A stretch of DNA of 37,024 nucleotides from CAYSPU01 sp964432995 (GCA_964432995.1 CAYSPU010000017.1:1-37024), one strand, 5' to 3'; positions 16,134 through 25,973 are shown, counted from the stretch's first letter. Notes: generated by a model not told the origin, from the letters alone. A program made the numbers and translations.

Positions 16134-18965
16134 ATGGGGAAAGCGCTGATTATCGCGGAGAAGCCGTCGGTCGCGGGCGACATTGCCAAAGCCCTGGGCG
16201 GCTTCACGCGGCACGATGACTACTTCGAAAGCGACCGCTTCGTGCTGTCGTCGGCCGTCGGGCATTTGCTGGAACTGGCGGTACCCGAAGAACACGAGGT
16301 GAAGCGGGGGAAGTGGACCTTCGCGCATCTGCCGATGATCCCGCCGCACTTCGACCTGCGGCCCATCGAGAAGACAGAGGCGCGCCTGCGGTTGCTGGCC
16401 CGGCTCTGCAAGCGCAAAGACGTCGATGCCCTGATCAACGCTTGCGACGCGGGCCGCGAGGGCGAGTTGATTTTTCGCAACCTGGTGCGCTACCTGAAAG
16501 CCCGCCAGCCCGTCCACCGCCTCTGGCTGCAATCAATGACCCCGGGCGCGATCCGCGAAGGCTTCAGCGCGTTGCGTCCGGACGAAGCCCTGCTCCCGCT
16601 GGCGGACGCCGCCGTCTGTCGCTCGGAAGCGGACTGGCTCGTCGGCATCAACGGCACCCGGGCGATGACCGCGTTCAACTCCAAGACGGGCGGATTCCAT
16701 CTGACGACCGTGGGGCGCGTCCAGACGCCGACGCTGGCGATCGTGGTGGAGCGCGAGGAACGCATCAAGGGGTTCGTGCCGCGGGATTACTGGGAGGTGC
16801 ACGCCACCTTCGAGGCCCAGGCGGGCACGTACCCCGGCCGGTGGTTCGACGAGCAGTTCACGCGCGACAAGAACGGTGACGCCGACCAGAAGGCGGAACG
16901 GATCTGGGATCGGGAAAGAGCGGAGGCCCTGCGCGCCAAGTGCCTCGGCAAACCCGGCGTGGTCACCGAGGAAAGCAAGCCGGTCACCCAGGTCGCCCCC
17001 CTCCTCTACGACCTCACCAGCCTGCAACGTGAAGCCAATGGTCGCTTCGGCTTCTCCGCCCAGCGCACCCTCCAGCTCGCCCAGGCTCTCTACGAGAAAC
17101 ACAAGGCCATCACTTACCCGCGCACCGACTCCCGGGCGCTGCCCGAGGACTACCTGGGCACGGTGCGAACCACCCTCGAGGCGCTCCAGTCTTCCGCCGC
17201 CTACGCCCCGTTCGCCCGGCAGATCCTCGACCAGTCCTGGGTCCGCCCCAACAAGAGGATCTTCAACAACACCAAGATCTCCGACCACTTCGCCATCATC
17301 CCCACCCCCCAGGCCCCCAAGCACCTCACTGAGGTCGAACAGAAACTCTACGACCTCATCACCAAACGGTTCCTGGCCGTGTTCTACCCACCCGCCGAGT
17401 TCCTGGTCACGACCCGGATCACGCGGGTCGAGGGCGAGCCGTTCAAGACCGAAGGCAAGGTGCTGGTGCAGCCCGGCTGGATGGCCGTCTACGGTCGGGA
17501 CGTGGAAGAGGAAGACACGCCGCGCCTCGTGCCCGTGGCCCCCAACGAGACTGTGGCCACCCTCGAAATCGTGGTCGAAGGTCTCCAGACGAAGCCCCCG
17601 CCGCGGTTCAACGAAGCCACGCTGCTGAGCGCCATGGAGGGCGCCGGGAAACTCGTCGACGACGAGGAGCTGCGCGCCGCCATGAGCGAGAAAGGTCTCG
17701 GCACCCCGGCCACGCGCGCCGCCATCATCGAAGGACTGCTCCACGAGAAATACCTCGTGCGCCACGGCAAGGAACTGCAGCCCACCGCCAAGGCCTTCTC
17801 CCTCATGGCCCTCCTCAAAGGCCTGGGCATCCCGGAACTCGTCTCCCCCGAACTCACCGGCCAGTGGGAATACAAACTCAAAGAGATGGAACGCCGCGCG
17901 CTCACCCGCACCGCCTTCATGCGCGAAATCGAGGAGATGACCCGCGCCATCGTACACAAGGCCAAGCAGCACGAGCACGACACCATCCCGGGGGACTTCG
18001 GCACGCTCCAGGTGCCCTGCCCGAAGTGCGGGGGCGAACTCCACGAGACCTACAAGAAGTTCCAGTGCCGCCGGTGCGAGTTCGCCCTCTGGAAAATCGT
18101 GGCCGGACGCCAATTCGAAATCCCCGAAATCGAGGAACTCATCGCCAAGAGAACCGTCGGACCGCTCACCGGCTTCCGCAGCAAAACCGGTCGCCCCTTC
18201 TCCGCCGTCATCAAACTCACCCCCGAGTTCCGCCCCGAGTTCGACTTCGGCAACGCCGACGGGGCCGCCGCCAAAGACTCCGCGCCCGTGGATTTCAGTG
18301 GACAGGAGCCCGTCGGCACGTGTCCCAAGTGCCAGGCCCGCGTCTTCGAGAGCGGCAACTACTACGTCTGCGAGAAGAACACCGGGCCCGAACGCACCTG
18401 CCGCTTCCGCTGCGGCCGGATCATCCTCCAGCAACCCATCGACCGCATCCAGCTCGCCAAGCTCCTCACCCAGCGGCGCACCGACCTTCTGACCCAGTTC
18501 GTCTCCAAACGCGGCCGCAAATTCTCCGCCTTCCTCGTGCTCGATCCCCAGGGCGACGTCGGCTTCGAGTTCGAGAAGCGGTCGCCCGCCAAAGGCTCGG
18601 CGCCGCGCCGCGCCGCCCAGCCGAACACCCCGGCCCCCAAACTCGATTTCACCGGCCAGCAGCCCATCGGCACCTGCCCGCGTTGCGGCGGCCGCGTCTT
18701 CGCCTCGGAAACCGATTACGTGTGCGAGAAATCCCAAGCCGAAACCCGCCCCTGCAAGTTCCGCGCAGGAAAGGTCATCCTGCACCAACCGATCTCCCCG
18801 GAACAAATGGCCCAACTCCTGAAGGAAGGCCGCACCGGACTGCTCGACCAGTTCATCTCCCGGCGCGGGAACCGGTTCTCCGCCTGGCTCGTGCTCGACG
18901 AGTCCGGCAAGGTGGGCTTCGAATTCCCCGAACGCGAAGAGAAACCGCCCGGTCCCGGTTCCTGA
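16134..18965 (+). CDS. topB: DNA topoisomerase III (type IA) with three C-terminal zinc modules
   Basis: A 943-residue protein. The TOPRIM domain opens KALIIAEKPSVAGDIAKALGG (catalytic E9) and has INACDAGREGELIFR. The catalytic tyrosine is Y328 in ITYPRTDSRALPEDY, the same position as in E. coli topoisomerase III. VGRVQTPTLAIVVERE and KGLGTPATRAAIIEGL are further type IA blocks. E. coli TopB is about 650 residues; the extra length here is three C-terminal Cys4 modules beginning CPKCGGELHE, CPKCQARVFE and CPRCGGRVFA. Each is followed by a conserved segment such as LLTQFVSKRGRKFSAFLVLD. The enzyme relaxes and decatenates DNA by single-strand passage. The frame is intact. The long ORF on the opposite strand across this gene is a GC-bias shadow. 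Confidence 0.95.
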   Translation: MGKALIIAEKPSVAGDIAKALGGFTRHDDYFESDRFVLSSAVGHLLELAVPEEHEVKRGKWTFAHLPMIPPHFDLRPIEKTEARLRLLARLCKRKDVDALINACDAGREGELIFRNLVRYLKARQPVHRLWLQSMTPGAIREGFSALRPDEALLPLADAAVCRSEADWLVGINGTRAMTAFNSKTGGFHLTTVGRVQTPTLAIVVEREERIKGFVPRDYWEVHATFEAQAGTYPGRWFDEQFTRDKNGDADQKAERIWDRERAEALRAKCLGKPGVVTEESKPVTQVAPLLYDLTSLQREANGRFGFSAQRTLQLAQALYEKHKAITYPRTDSRALPEDYLGTVRTTLEALQSSAAYAPFARQILDQSWVRPNKRIFNNTKISDHFAIIPTPQAPKHLTEVEQKLYDLITKRFLAVFYPPAEFLVTTRITRVEGEPFKTEGKVLVQPGWMAVYGRDVEEEDTPRLVPVAPNETVATLEIVVEGLQTKPPPRFNEATLLSAMEGAGKLVDDEELRAAMSEKGLGTPATRAAIIEGLLHEKYLVRHGKELQPTAKAFSLMALLKGLGIPELVSPELTGQWEYKLKEMERRALTRTAFMREIEEMTRAIVHKAKQHEHDTIPGDFGTLQVPCPKCGGELHETYKKFQCRRCEFALWKIVAGRQFEIPEIEELIAKRTVGPLTGFRSKTGRPFSAVIKLTPEFRPEFDFGNADGAAAKDSAPVDFSGQEPVGTCPKCQARVFESGNYYVCEKNTGPERTCRFRCGRIILQQPIDRIQLAKLLTQRRTDLLTQFVSKRGRKFSAFLVLDPQGDVGFEFEKRSPAKGSAPRRAAQPNTPAPKLDFTGQQPIGTCPRCGGRVFASETDYVCEKSQAETRPCKFRAGKVILHQPISPEQMAQLLKEGRTGLLDQFISRRGNRFSAWLVLDESGKVGFEFPEREEKPPGPGS

Positions 18966-19008
18966 GGCACGCCGGCACGTCGGCAAGTCAGCGCGTCGGC
19001 ACGTCGGC
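18965..19008. repeat. Degenerate 8-bp tandem repeat (unit CGGCACGT)
   Basis: Units in register: AGGCACGC, CGGCACGT, CGGCAAGT, CAGCGCGT, CGGCACGT, CGGC. It begins at the topB stop codon. The same octamer type follows the family 2 head at 3826-3857. It lies in the 433-bp gap 18966-19398, which holds no recognisable gene. Confidence 0.7.
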
Positions 19009-19184
19009 TGCCCCCTTGAACCGTTGGATTGTCGCTGGACTGTGCGGACCCCCTGCGGCTCGAGCCGTCGTTTGGCAGGTGCGAGTGGGCGAGCAGCAGG
19101 CATCTTCCCGTACTGCGGCGCGGACACGCGCGGCGGCGTGTCCCCACCTTTCGTGTTTCCTCCTCGGGCACGGACGAGTACCCG

Positions 19185-19232
19185 GTAGGGCGACCTCTCC
19201 GAGGGCGCCGGACGCGGGAACGCCGGCAGGTC
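19185..19232. repeat. Composite repeat, family 2, copy 2
   Basis: Head at 19185-19210 with core GGGCGACCTCTCCGAGGG, one mismatch from the copy at 3795-3820. It is followed by octamer-like units (GGGAACGC, CGGCAGGT, CGGAGGGC). About 30 nt upstream, at 19142-19155, lies the 14-mer CCCCACCTTTCGTG that also occurs at 6511-6524. Confidence 0.68.
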
Positions 19233-19398
19233 GGAGGGCTGGTGCGGGTCCTGCCGCGCAGATTCCCTTGCACGAACCGAAGCACTGCAACCGACCAGAT
19301 GTGAGCCGCAACAAGGCGCACGAGCACAAAAGCGTCCCACTTCAGCAGCCCTTTTTCGGTTTCCAGGGCAAACCCCACGGGCTAAGCTGCCCCCCATC

Positions 19399-19857
19399 AT
19401 GCAGGTCCTGAGGTTGCTCGCGCTGTTCGCCGCTCTCGGCCTCGGCTCCGCCGAGCCCGTCCACGCCGGTTCCACCAGGATCCTCAAAGTGCTGCCGCAT
19501 CTCCTGGACGAACAAGGTCGGCATTCCCCCGCCCCCAGCCTCTACGAGCGCGACGCCCGCCAGGCCGACCTGCGCCGCAACCCCGACCTCGTCTTCGGGC
19601 TGCGCTTCGACATCCAGTACCGCGCCACCGGCTACTACTTCGGCCCGCTCCGGCTCCGTCTCGAGGTTCGCGGCAGCAAAGATCCCAAGATCGCTCGCTT
19701 CGAACAGACCGTCCGCCCGCGCAAGCTTTTCTCCCGCTGGACCCGCATCACCCTCGACCGCGACGCCCAGCTCCGATTGGGCGACGTCGTTGCCTGGCAG
19801 GCTACGCTTTGGGACGGCGACCGGTTGGTGGCCGAGCATCGTTCGTTCCTCTGGTGA
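19399..19857 (+). CDS. Small secreted protein of unknown function
   Basis: A 152-residue protein with a signal peptide: MQVLRLLALFAALGLGSAEPVHAGS, likely cut after VHA near residue 23. The mature part begins STRILKVLPHLLDEQGRHS and has alternating hydrophobic strands (LVFGLRFDIQYR, YYFGPLRLRLEVRG, AQLRLGDVVAWQATLWDGDRLVAEHRSFLW), suggesting a beta-sandwich. I do not recognise a named family. It ends 11 bp before the glycosidase start, so the two are probably co-transcribed. An extracytoplasmic role linked to carbohydrate degradation is only inference from that neighbour. Confidence 0.7.
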   Translation: MQVLRLLALFAALGLGSAEPVHAGSTRILKVLPHLLDEQGRHSPAPSLYERDARQADLRRNPDLVFGLRFDIQYRATGYYFGPLRLRLEVRGSKDPKIARFEQTVRPRKLFSRWTRITLDRDAQLRLGDVVAWQATLWDGDRLVAEHRSFLW

Positions 19858-19868
19858 GTTCGCCCGTC

Positions 19869-22800
19869 ATGAAATCCCTGAACTCCGTTCTGCTGACGCT
19901 CGTGCTTCTGACGAGTGCGGCGGTTTCCCCGGCCGCTGACTCGCGCGAGGTGAAACGCCTCTTCGCCAAGCCGCCCCGTGAATACGCTTCCGGTCCGCTC
20001 TGGGTCTGGAACGACCTGCTCACGGAAGAACAGGTGCGCGACACGATGCGCGACCTGGCGGACCAGGAGGTTCGCCAGGTCTTTGTCCACCCCCGCCCGG
20101 GGCTGATGACCCCCTATCTGTCCGCAGACTGGTTCCGGTTGTGGAAAGTGGCGTTGCGCGAAGCCGAACGTCTGGATCTACGACGAGAACTCCTACCCGT
20201 CCGGATTCGCCGGCGGCTGGGTGCCCGAGCTCATGCCCGAGTCCCGCGGGCGCGGTCTGCACCTGCGCGAGTCCCGCACCGCTCCTCCGTGGTCCACGAA
20301 TCTGGTGGCGGTCTTCCACCTGGAGGAGACGACGGTCACCGACGTCTCCGACCGCCTGCGCTCCGGCGAGGCCCTTCCCGAGGACCGCTATCTGGTCGCC
20401 GTGGTGGAACGCGCCGGCAACTCCCCCTGGACTGGCAACCGCTGCTACGTCGACCTCCTCCATCCCGGCGTGGGCAAGAAGTTCATCGAAGTCACCCTCG
20501 GCGCTTACCAGCGGGAGATCGGACGCGAATTTGGCCGGCGCGTGCCGGGCATCTTCACCGACGAACCGAACATCATCCCGGCTGGCGGCTTGCCGTGGAC
20601 CGATGACCTTCCCGAACAATACGCGCGCCGCTGGGGCGCCAGCCTCGTGACCGCGCTCCCCAGCCTGGTCCGCGAAGTCGGCGACTGGCGCCAAGTCCGC
20701 CATCACTACTACCAGACGTTGCTCGACCTGTTCATCGAGCGCTGGGCCATGCCCTACTACACCGCTTGCACGCAGCTCGGCCTGCAGTTCACCGGACACT
20801 ACTGGGAACACGAGTGGCCCCACTGCCACGGCGTCCCCGATAACATGGCCATGGCCGCCTGGCAGCACCGTCCAGGCATCGACACCCTCATGAACCAATA
20901 CGCCGAACACACCCACGCCCAGTTCGGCAACGTCCGCGCCGCCCGCGAAATCTCCAGCATCGCCAACCAGTTCGGCCGTGCCCGCACCCTGGTCGAGATC
21001 TACGGCGCCGGCGGCTGGGACCTCCGCTTCGAGGACATGAAACGCATCGGCGACTGGCTCCAGGTCCTCGGCGTGAACACCCTCGATGAGCACCTTTCCT
21101 ACATCACGCTCCGCGGAGCCCGCAAACGCGACCACCCCCAGTCGTTCTCCTATCACGAGCCCTGGTGGCCGGCCTACCATACCGTCGCCCGCTACTTCAC
21201 CCGCATTTCCGCCGCCTTGTCCCAGGGGGACCACATCAACCTCGTCCTGGTCCTCGAACCCACCACCACCGCCTGGATGTACCAAAACCACCCCGGGCTG
21301 GATGCCGTCGGCGATTCCTTCTTCCGCCTGCTCATGGCCCTCGAATCCGCCCAGATCGAATACGACCTCCTCTGCGAAGACGTCGTCAGCCGCATCGGCG
21401 GTTCCGTCGCCACGGATGCCGCCGATCGCCCCGTCTTCGTCATCGGACGCCGCGCCTACGACATCGTCGTCCTCCCCCCGCACGCCGAGAACCTCAATGG
21501 CATCACCGCCTCCACCCTCGAGGAGTACATCCGACTCGGCGGCCGCGTTCTCGGGCTCGGCCAACCCCCACAACGCATCGACGGGAAGCTCTCCGACGAT
21601 ATCGCACCGTTTCTGGATGAGTTCGCCCGGCCCGATGGCCCCATCCTGCAAGTCGCCGGCACCAGTCAAACAATCGAAGCCGCCGCCGTCGACGCCCTCC
21701 GCCGCCTCACCGCCGACGATCCCTTCCGCATCGAACGTGCTGCGGGCGATCGCGGCATCCTGTTCCATCACCGGCGTCGCCTGGCAGATGGACAGCTCCT
21801 GTTCCTGGTCAACACCAGCCTCGAACACCCCAGCGCCGGCAAGTTCCGCGCCCCCGGCGGCGGCGCCGAACTCTGGGACCCGCACTCAGGGGCGACCGAA
21901 CCCTGTGCCTTCGGCCGCTCCGAACAGGGCGTCGAGGTGGAGTTCTCCCTGCCACCCGCCGGTAGCCAACTCTACTTCGTCTCCCAGAAGCTCGTCACCC
22001 CGGCTCCCAGCCGCCAGCCCACCCGCCAGCCGATCTCCCCGGCCGGCGCCGTCCGCTGCCGCCGCCTCGAACCCAACGTCCTCACCATCGATTACGTCGA
22101 CGTCACCGCCGGCGGCCAGTCCCGATCCAACCAGTATTTCTACGCGGCCCAGCAATTCGCCTGCCGCCAAAACGGCCTCGAGCGAAACCCCTGGGACAAC
22201 GCCGTCCAGTTCAAGGACGAGATTCTGCAACGCACATTCCCGCCCGATAGCGGCTTCGAAGTCAGTTATCGCTTCAGCATCGACGGCCCGGTGCCGATGC
22301 GACTCGAGATCGTCTTCGAACGTCCCGACCTCTACACCATCACCTGCAACGGTACCCCCGTGAAACCCACCACCAAGGCCTGGTGGCTGGACAAGGCCTT
22401 CGGACGCGTCGATCTCTCGCAGGTGGCGCGCACGGGTCCGAACGTCGTCACTCTCAAAGCGGCACCACTGGGCCATTTCCACGAACTCGAACCCGCCTAT
22501 GTGCTCGGCGATTTCGCTCTCCGCGCGGATGCCGCCGGGTTCACCATCGTCCCGGAGAAAGGCCTGCAGCTCGGATCGATCGAGTCGGCCGGCTCGGGCG
22601 GCCAACGTCTCGGCTGGGACCGACAGGGTTATCCCTTCTACGCCCAGGGCGTCGGCTACCAGTTGACGTTCCCCATCGCCAAACCCAAAGGATCCTACCA
22701 GGTTACCCTCCCGAGCTGGTACGGCAGCGTCGCCCGGGTGGACGTGAACGGCAAGACCGCCGGCTACGTCGGCTGGGCCCCCGCGCAACTCGACGTCACC

Positions 22801-23019
22801 CGCTGGATCAAGAAGGGAAACAACCAGGTCGAAGTCGTCGTCATCGGCACTCTGAAGAACACGCTGGGCCCGCACCACGGGAAGCCCGGGCTCGGCTCCG
22901 CCTGGCCCAGTATGTTCCAGAAGGGCCCCACCCCCGGACCGCCGGCCGGCCAGGAATACCACACCGTCAGCTACGGCCTCTTCGCCCCGTTTGCGCTCGA
23001 GCAAGTCCTCGCCAACTAA
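19869..23019 (+). pseudogene. GH106-like glycoside hydrolase, frameshifted near 20170
   Basis: The N-terminal part (frame of ATG 19869) has a signal peptide, MKSLNSVLLTLVLLTSAAVS, then SGPLWVWNDLLTEEQVRDTM and DWFRLWKVALREAERL. At about 20166-20176 the homology passes to the next frame, which reads NVWIYDENSYPSGFAGG and then runs open to 23019. The rest has IFTDEPNIIPAGG, YYTACTQLGLQFTGHYWEHE, VNTLDEHLSYITLRGARKRD and a C-terminal GH2-like sugar-binding jelly roll (SWYGSVARVDVNGKTAGYVG). This resembles GH106-type alpha-L-rhamnosidase-like enzymes of Verrucomicrobiota and Bacteroidota. The joint fits loss of 14 nt between two copies of GAACGTCTGGA. It may be a real null allele or an assembly collapse. 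About 1,050 codons in total; otherwise the sequence looks intact. Confidence 0.75.
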
Positions 23020-23054
23020 CCGCCGAAGGGCAGCGCGGATGCTGGGCCCCTCCT

Positions 23055-23075
23055 CCCTCTCCCGGGAGGAGAGGG
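23055..23075. terminator. Hairpin between convergent genes
   Basis: CCCTCTCC (23055-23062), loop CGGGA, GGAGAGGG (23068-23075): a perfect 8-bp stem. It lies between the glycosidase end (23019) and the DUF6807 gene end (23173), where it could stop transcription from either side. There is no T-run. Similar CCCTCTCC/GGAGAGGG hairpins are common intergenic repeats in bacteria. Confidence 0.45.
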
Positions 23076-23172
23076 CTGGGGTGAGGGCGAGTCTCCATCC
23101 CGCTGGAGAGGGACCTCCCTTCGCGGTCTGGTGCGACCGTCGGTCTTGGAAGCCCCGCGAAGTGGTCTCCGC

Positions 23173-24189
23173 TCAGGGCGTGCTGACGGCCTTCGTGTAT
23201 GCCGCGTAGGCCTCGGCCAGCGCGGCCGGTGTCGGCTGACCCCGATGCACCCAGACGCGGTACTTCCCGCCAAACGGTCTTCCCGCCGGAAACACCTTCG
23301 CCTCCACCCCCGGCCAGCCCACACACAACACCCCGTAGTGCCGCGTCAGCCACGTCGGCGGGTAATCCGGGTGATCGGGGGCGATGAACACCGCCGCACC
23401 GCTGACCGTCGGCCGGCCTTCGAGCCGCAGCGACAAGTCCGCCCACGGGAGGCGCGTCATCGCCAGATCCTTCGGCTCAACCCCTTGCGGCACCGTGATC
23501 GTCACGTTTGTTCCCGGCCCGTAGCGCAACGTCAGCCCGCCGTAGCTCTTCCCCTCCGCGCCAGTCAACGACAGCGCGCCCTCCAGAGGCGTCCAGTCCA
23601 GTTCCACGTCGATGGCCCGACTCTCGACCGCCGCTGGATGCACCCGCAGCCGGACGCGCTCCCGCACCACGCGCCGGCCGTCCACATACCACCCGTTCTC
23701 GATGCCGAGCGTCGCCCCAGTCGCATCCGCCTTCCGTTCGAGCCAGCGTTCGAATCGCTGCTCGATCCCCTTCAGCATCCACAGATCGACCTCCGTGCCT
23801 CCGCCGACACGAACATGCGGCCACGCCCAGAACAGACCGCGGTGGTGATAGTGGTCCTTGGGGAAATCGTCGGTCAGCACCTCGCCGTCCAACCCATACA
23901 GGGGATGCACGTACGTGCTGCGCCGGCGGTCCTCCGGAACGCCGTCGGCACGGATGACTCCGTGATTGTAGACCAGAACGGGCCGGCCGCTCTCCCAGAG
24001 CCCCAGCGACTTCTCCGTCACCTCGGCAAACCGGAAACCCTCGCCCGCCGTCGGCACCGCGGCACTCGACGCCCGCACAGCCAGAAGGACCGCCAGCAGG
24101 CCAACACCGATCGTCCCCCTTCGCCAACAGATGCCGGGCAGCATGTCCGCGTCTTGCCGGCTCTTCCCGATGTTCATTCCAGTCTTCAT
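23173..24189 (-). CDS. PmoA-like protein (DUF6807 family), secreted
   Basis: A 338-residue protein. A hydrophobic segment (GTIGVGLLAVLLAVRASSAAVP, residues about 25-46) acts as signal peptide. The mature part has the family blocks RPVLVYNHGVI, STYVHPLYGLDGEVLTDDFPKDHYHHRGLFWAWPHV and FIAPDHPDYPPTWLTRHYGVL. The His-rich DHYHHRG is the hallmark of the family called PmoA in databases; it is not a subunit of methane monooxygenase, and its enzymatic role is unsettled. Start: ATG 24189 follows AAGGAGA with about 6-nt spacing. Such genes often sit beside sugar-oxidation and glycosidase genes in Verrucomicrobiota and Planctomycetota. Here it converges on the GH106-like gene, which supports a carbohydrate context. 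Confidence 0.82.
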   Translation of the reverse strand: MKTGMNIGKSRQDADMLPGICWRRGTIGVGLLAVLLAVRASSAAVPTAGEGFRFAEVTEKSLGLWESGRPVLVYNHGVIRADGVPEDRRRSTYVHPLYGLDGEVLTDDFPKDHYHHRGLFWAWPHVRVGGGTEVDLWMLKGIEQRFERWLERKADATGATLGIENGWYVDGRRVVRERVRLRVHPAAVESRAIDVELDWTPLEGALSLTGAEGKSYGGLTLRYGPGTNVTITVPQGVEPKDLAMTRLPWADLSLRLEGRPTVSGAAVFIAPDHPDYPPTWLTRHYGVLCVGWPGVEAKVFPAGRPFGGKYRVWVHRGQPTPAALAEAYAAYTKAVSTP

Positions 24190-24580
24190 ACATGGTCTCC
24201 TTCATGCCCGCTACCGCGATCGTTGCCTCGTCCACGGCGATGCCCGGACGCCGGCCCTTCCGGGGAAAGGCGGTCGCGCGTTTGCCATTGCCATCGCCAC
24301 TTCCTACCAGAAGCCGGCCCCGCCCGCCAGACCTGGCGCCGCGCGACGGGGCTCCGCGCGCACCTTACACCGCCGCAGTGCGCCGATCCATAGCCGGGGG
24401 ATCACGTCCGCGGGAGCACGGCTCTGCCCCTCGAGCCCGCCATGAGGGCGGTTTGTCAATTGAGTCTGCTGTTTGCCTGGAAACGGCCGGCGCCCGACTT
24501 CGGACCCCCTCCGCCGCCACCAGAACCCACTCGGCGTGCCCTTGCCTTGCCGTTTCCCCTGCGTGTATCTTCCCTCCACC
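24190..24580. other. 391-bp divergent intergenic region
   Basis: Lies between the DUF6807 gene (leftward) and pyrC (rightward) and should contain both promoters. One 6-bp hairpin, CCCGCC-ATGA-GGGCGG at 24436-24451, is followed by TTTGTCAATT and has a weak terminator or attenuator look on the plus strand. No small gene, tRNA or riboswitch was recognised. Confidence 0.4.
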
Positions 24581-25948
24581 ATGAAGGCGCTCCTCCTCTC
24601 CGGGGGCCGGGTTATCGACCCGGCCAGTCGCTTCGACGCTGTGGCGGATGTGCTCCTGATCGACGGCAAAGTAGCCGCACTGGGCGCCGATGCCGCCGCG
24701 CGTGTTCCTGCGGAGGCCCAGCGCTTCGACGTCCGCGGTCGCATCGTTTGTCCCGGTCTGATCGATATTCACGTGCATCTCCGTGAGCCGGGCCAATCGG
24801 CCAAGGAAACCATCGCTTCCGGCACCGCCGCTGCCGCCAATGGCGGGTTCACTTCGGTGGTCTGCATGCCCAACACCTCTCCCGCGGTGGACAACCCGAG
24901 CGCCGTGGCGCTCATTCGGGAAAAGGCCCAGCGCGAAGCCCGCGTCAACGTCTTCGTCACCGGCGCCATCAGCCGCGGCCTCGCCGGCGAGGAGCTGTCC
25001 CCCATCGGCTCTCTGAAACAGGCCGGCGTCGTCGCCATCACCGACGACGGACGCTGCGTGCAGAACAACGAGCTGATGCGCCGGGCCCTCGAATACGCCA
25101 AGATGTTCGATCTCACGGTGCTGGATCACTGCCAGGACTATGGGATCGTAACCGACGGCGTCATGCACGAAGGCTACTGGAGCCTGCTGCTCGGGCTCCG
25201 CGGCTGGCCGGCCGCAGGCGAGGAGATCATCGTCGCGCGGAACATCCAACTGGCGGAAATGACCGGCACCCCCGTCCATTGCCAGCACCTGAGCTCCGCG
25301 CGCAGCGTCGGCCTCCTGCGCGAAGCCCGGAAGCGCGGCATCCCCATCTCCGCCGAGGCCTGTCCCCATCACTTTGTGCTCACCGACGCCGCGGTGGCTG
25401 GCAGCGACAAATTCTGGGCTCGCGACGGACGCACCGTGTACGGCTACGCCGAGCCGGCCGGCGATCTCCCTTCGTGGCCGGCCTACGACACCAACTGCAA
25501 GATGAACCCGCCTCTCGGCTCCACCGCAGACCGCGACGCCCTGCTGGAGGGCCTGACCGACGGCACCATCGAGGTCATCGCCAGCGATCACGCCCCCCAC
25601 TGCGGCTATGAGAAGGAAGTCGAGTTCGACTACGCACCCTTTGGGATTACCGGCCTCGAGACCGAGTTGGCGCTGTCCCTCACGCAGCTCCATCACAGCG
25701 GCCGTCTCCCGTTGCCCGAGCTCATCGCCAAGTTCACCTCGGCACCAGCCCGACTCCTCCGCCTCCACAAAGGCACCCTCAGCGTCGGCGCCGATGCCGA
25801 TGTGACCGTGATCGATCCCGATCGGGAATGGGTCTTCCAACGCGACGCCAGCCGCAGCAAATCCTCCAACAGCCCCTTCCACGGTTGGCGCCTGAAGGGC
25901 AAAGCGATCGCCACAATCGTCGGCGGAGAAATCGTTTGCCAGGACTGA
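24581..25948 (+). CDS. pyrC: Dihydroorotase (class I)
   Basis: A 455-residue amidohydrolase that cyclises carbamoyl aspartate to dihydroorotate in pyrimidine synthesis. The N-terminal strand LLSGGRVIDPASRFD and the metal motif DIHVHLREPGQ (H64, H66) are followed by TSVVCMPNTSPAVDNP, LDHCQD, VHCQHLSSARS and IEVIASDHAPH, the zinc and substrate blocks of class I dihydroorotases. The length is slightly above the usual 430. Start: ATG 24581, where homology begins; an upstream open extension to 24473 is not protein-like. The thioredoxin-like gene follows after 25 bp. No pyrB adjoins it within the window. Confidence 0.94.
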   Translation: MKALLLSGGRVIDPASRFDAVADVLLIDGKVAALGADAAARVPAEAQRFDVRGRIVCPGLIDIHVHLREPGQSAKETIASGTAAAANGGFTSVVCMPNTSPAVDNPSAVALIREKAQREARVNVFVTGAISRGLAGEELSPIGSLKQAGVVAITDDGRCVQNNELMRRALEYAKMFDLTVLDHCQDYGIVTDGVMHEGYWSLLLGLRGWPAAGEEIIVARNIQLAEMTGTPVHCQHLSSARSVGLLREARKRGIPISAEACPHHFVLTDAAVAGSDKFWARDGRTVYGYAEPAGDLPSWPAYDTNCKMNPPLGSTADRDALLEGLTDGTIEVIASDHAPHCGYEKEVEFDYAPFGITGLETELALSLTQLHHSGRLPLPELIAKFTSAPARLLRLHKGTLSVGADADVTVIDPDREWVFQRDASRSKSSNSPFHGWRLKGKAIATIVGGEIVCQD

Positions 25949-25973
25949 GGACCAGCCCTAGTTTGGCCAAGCT

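Noticed and set aside
18965..19008. Possible CRISPR array
   Set aside because: The repeat unit is only 8 bp, contiguous and without spacers; no cas gene is present.
16533..19487. 984-codon open frame on the minus strand across topB
   Set aside because: Its translation is low-complexity in G, E, A, L and D and mirrors the third-codon GC bias of topB. The plus-strand gene has all catalytic motifs.
23173..24189. Methane oxygenase subunit, as the family nickname PmoA suggests
   Set aside because: The protein has a signal peptide and DHYHHRG motif of the DUF6807 family and no membrane-bound PmoA features.
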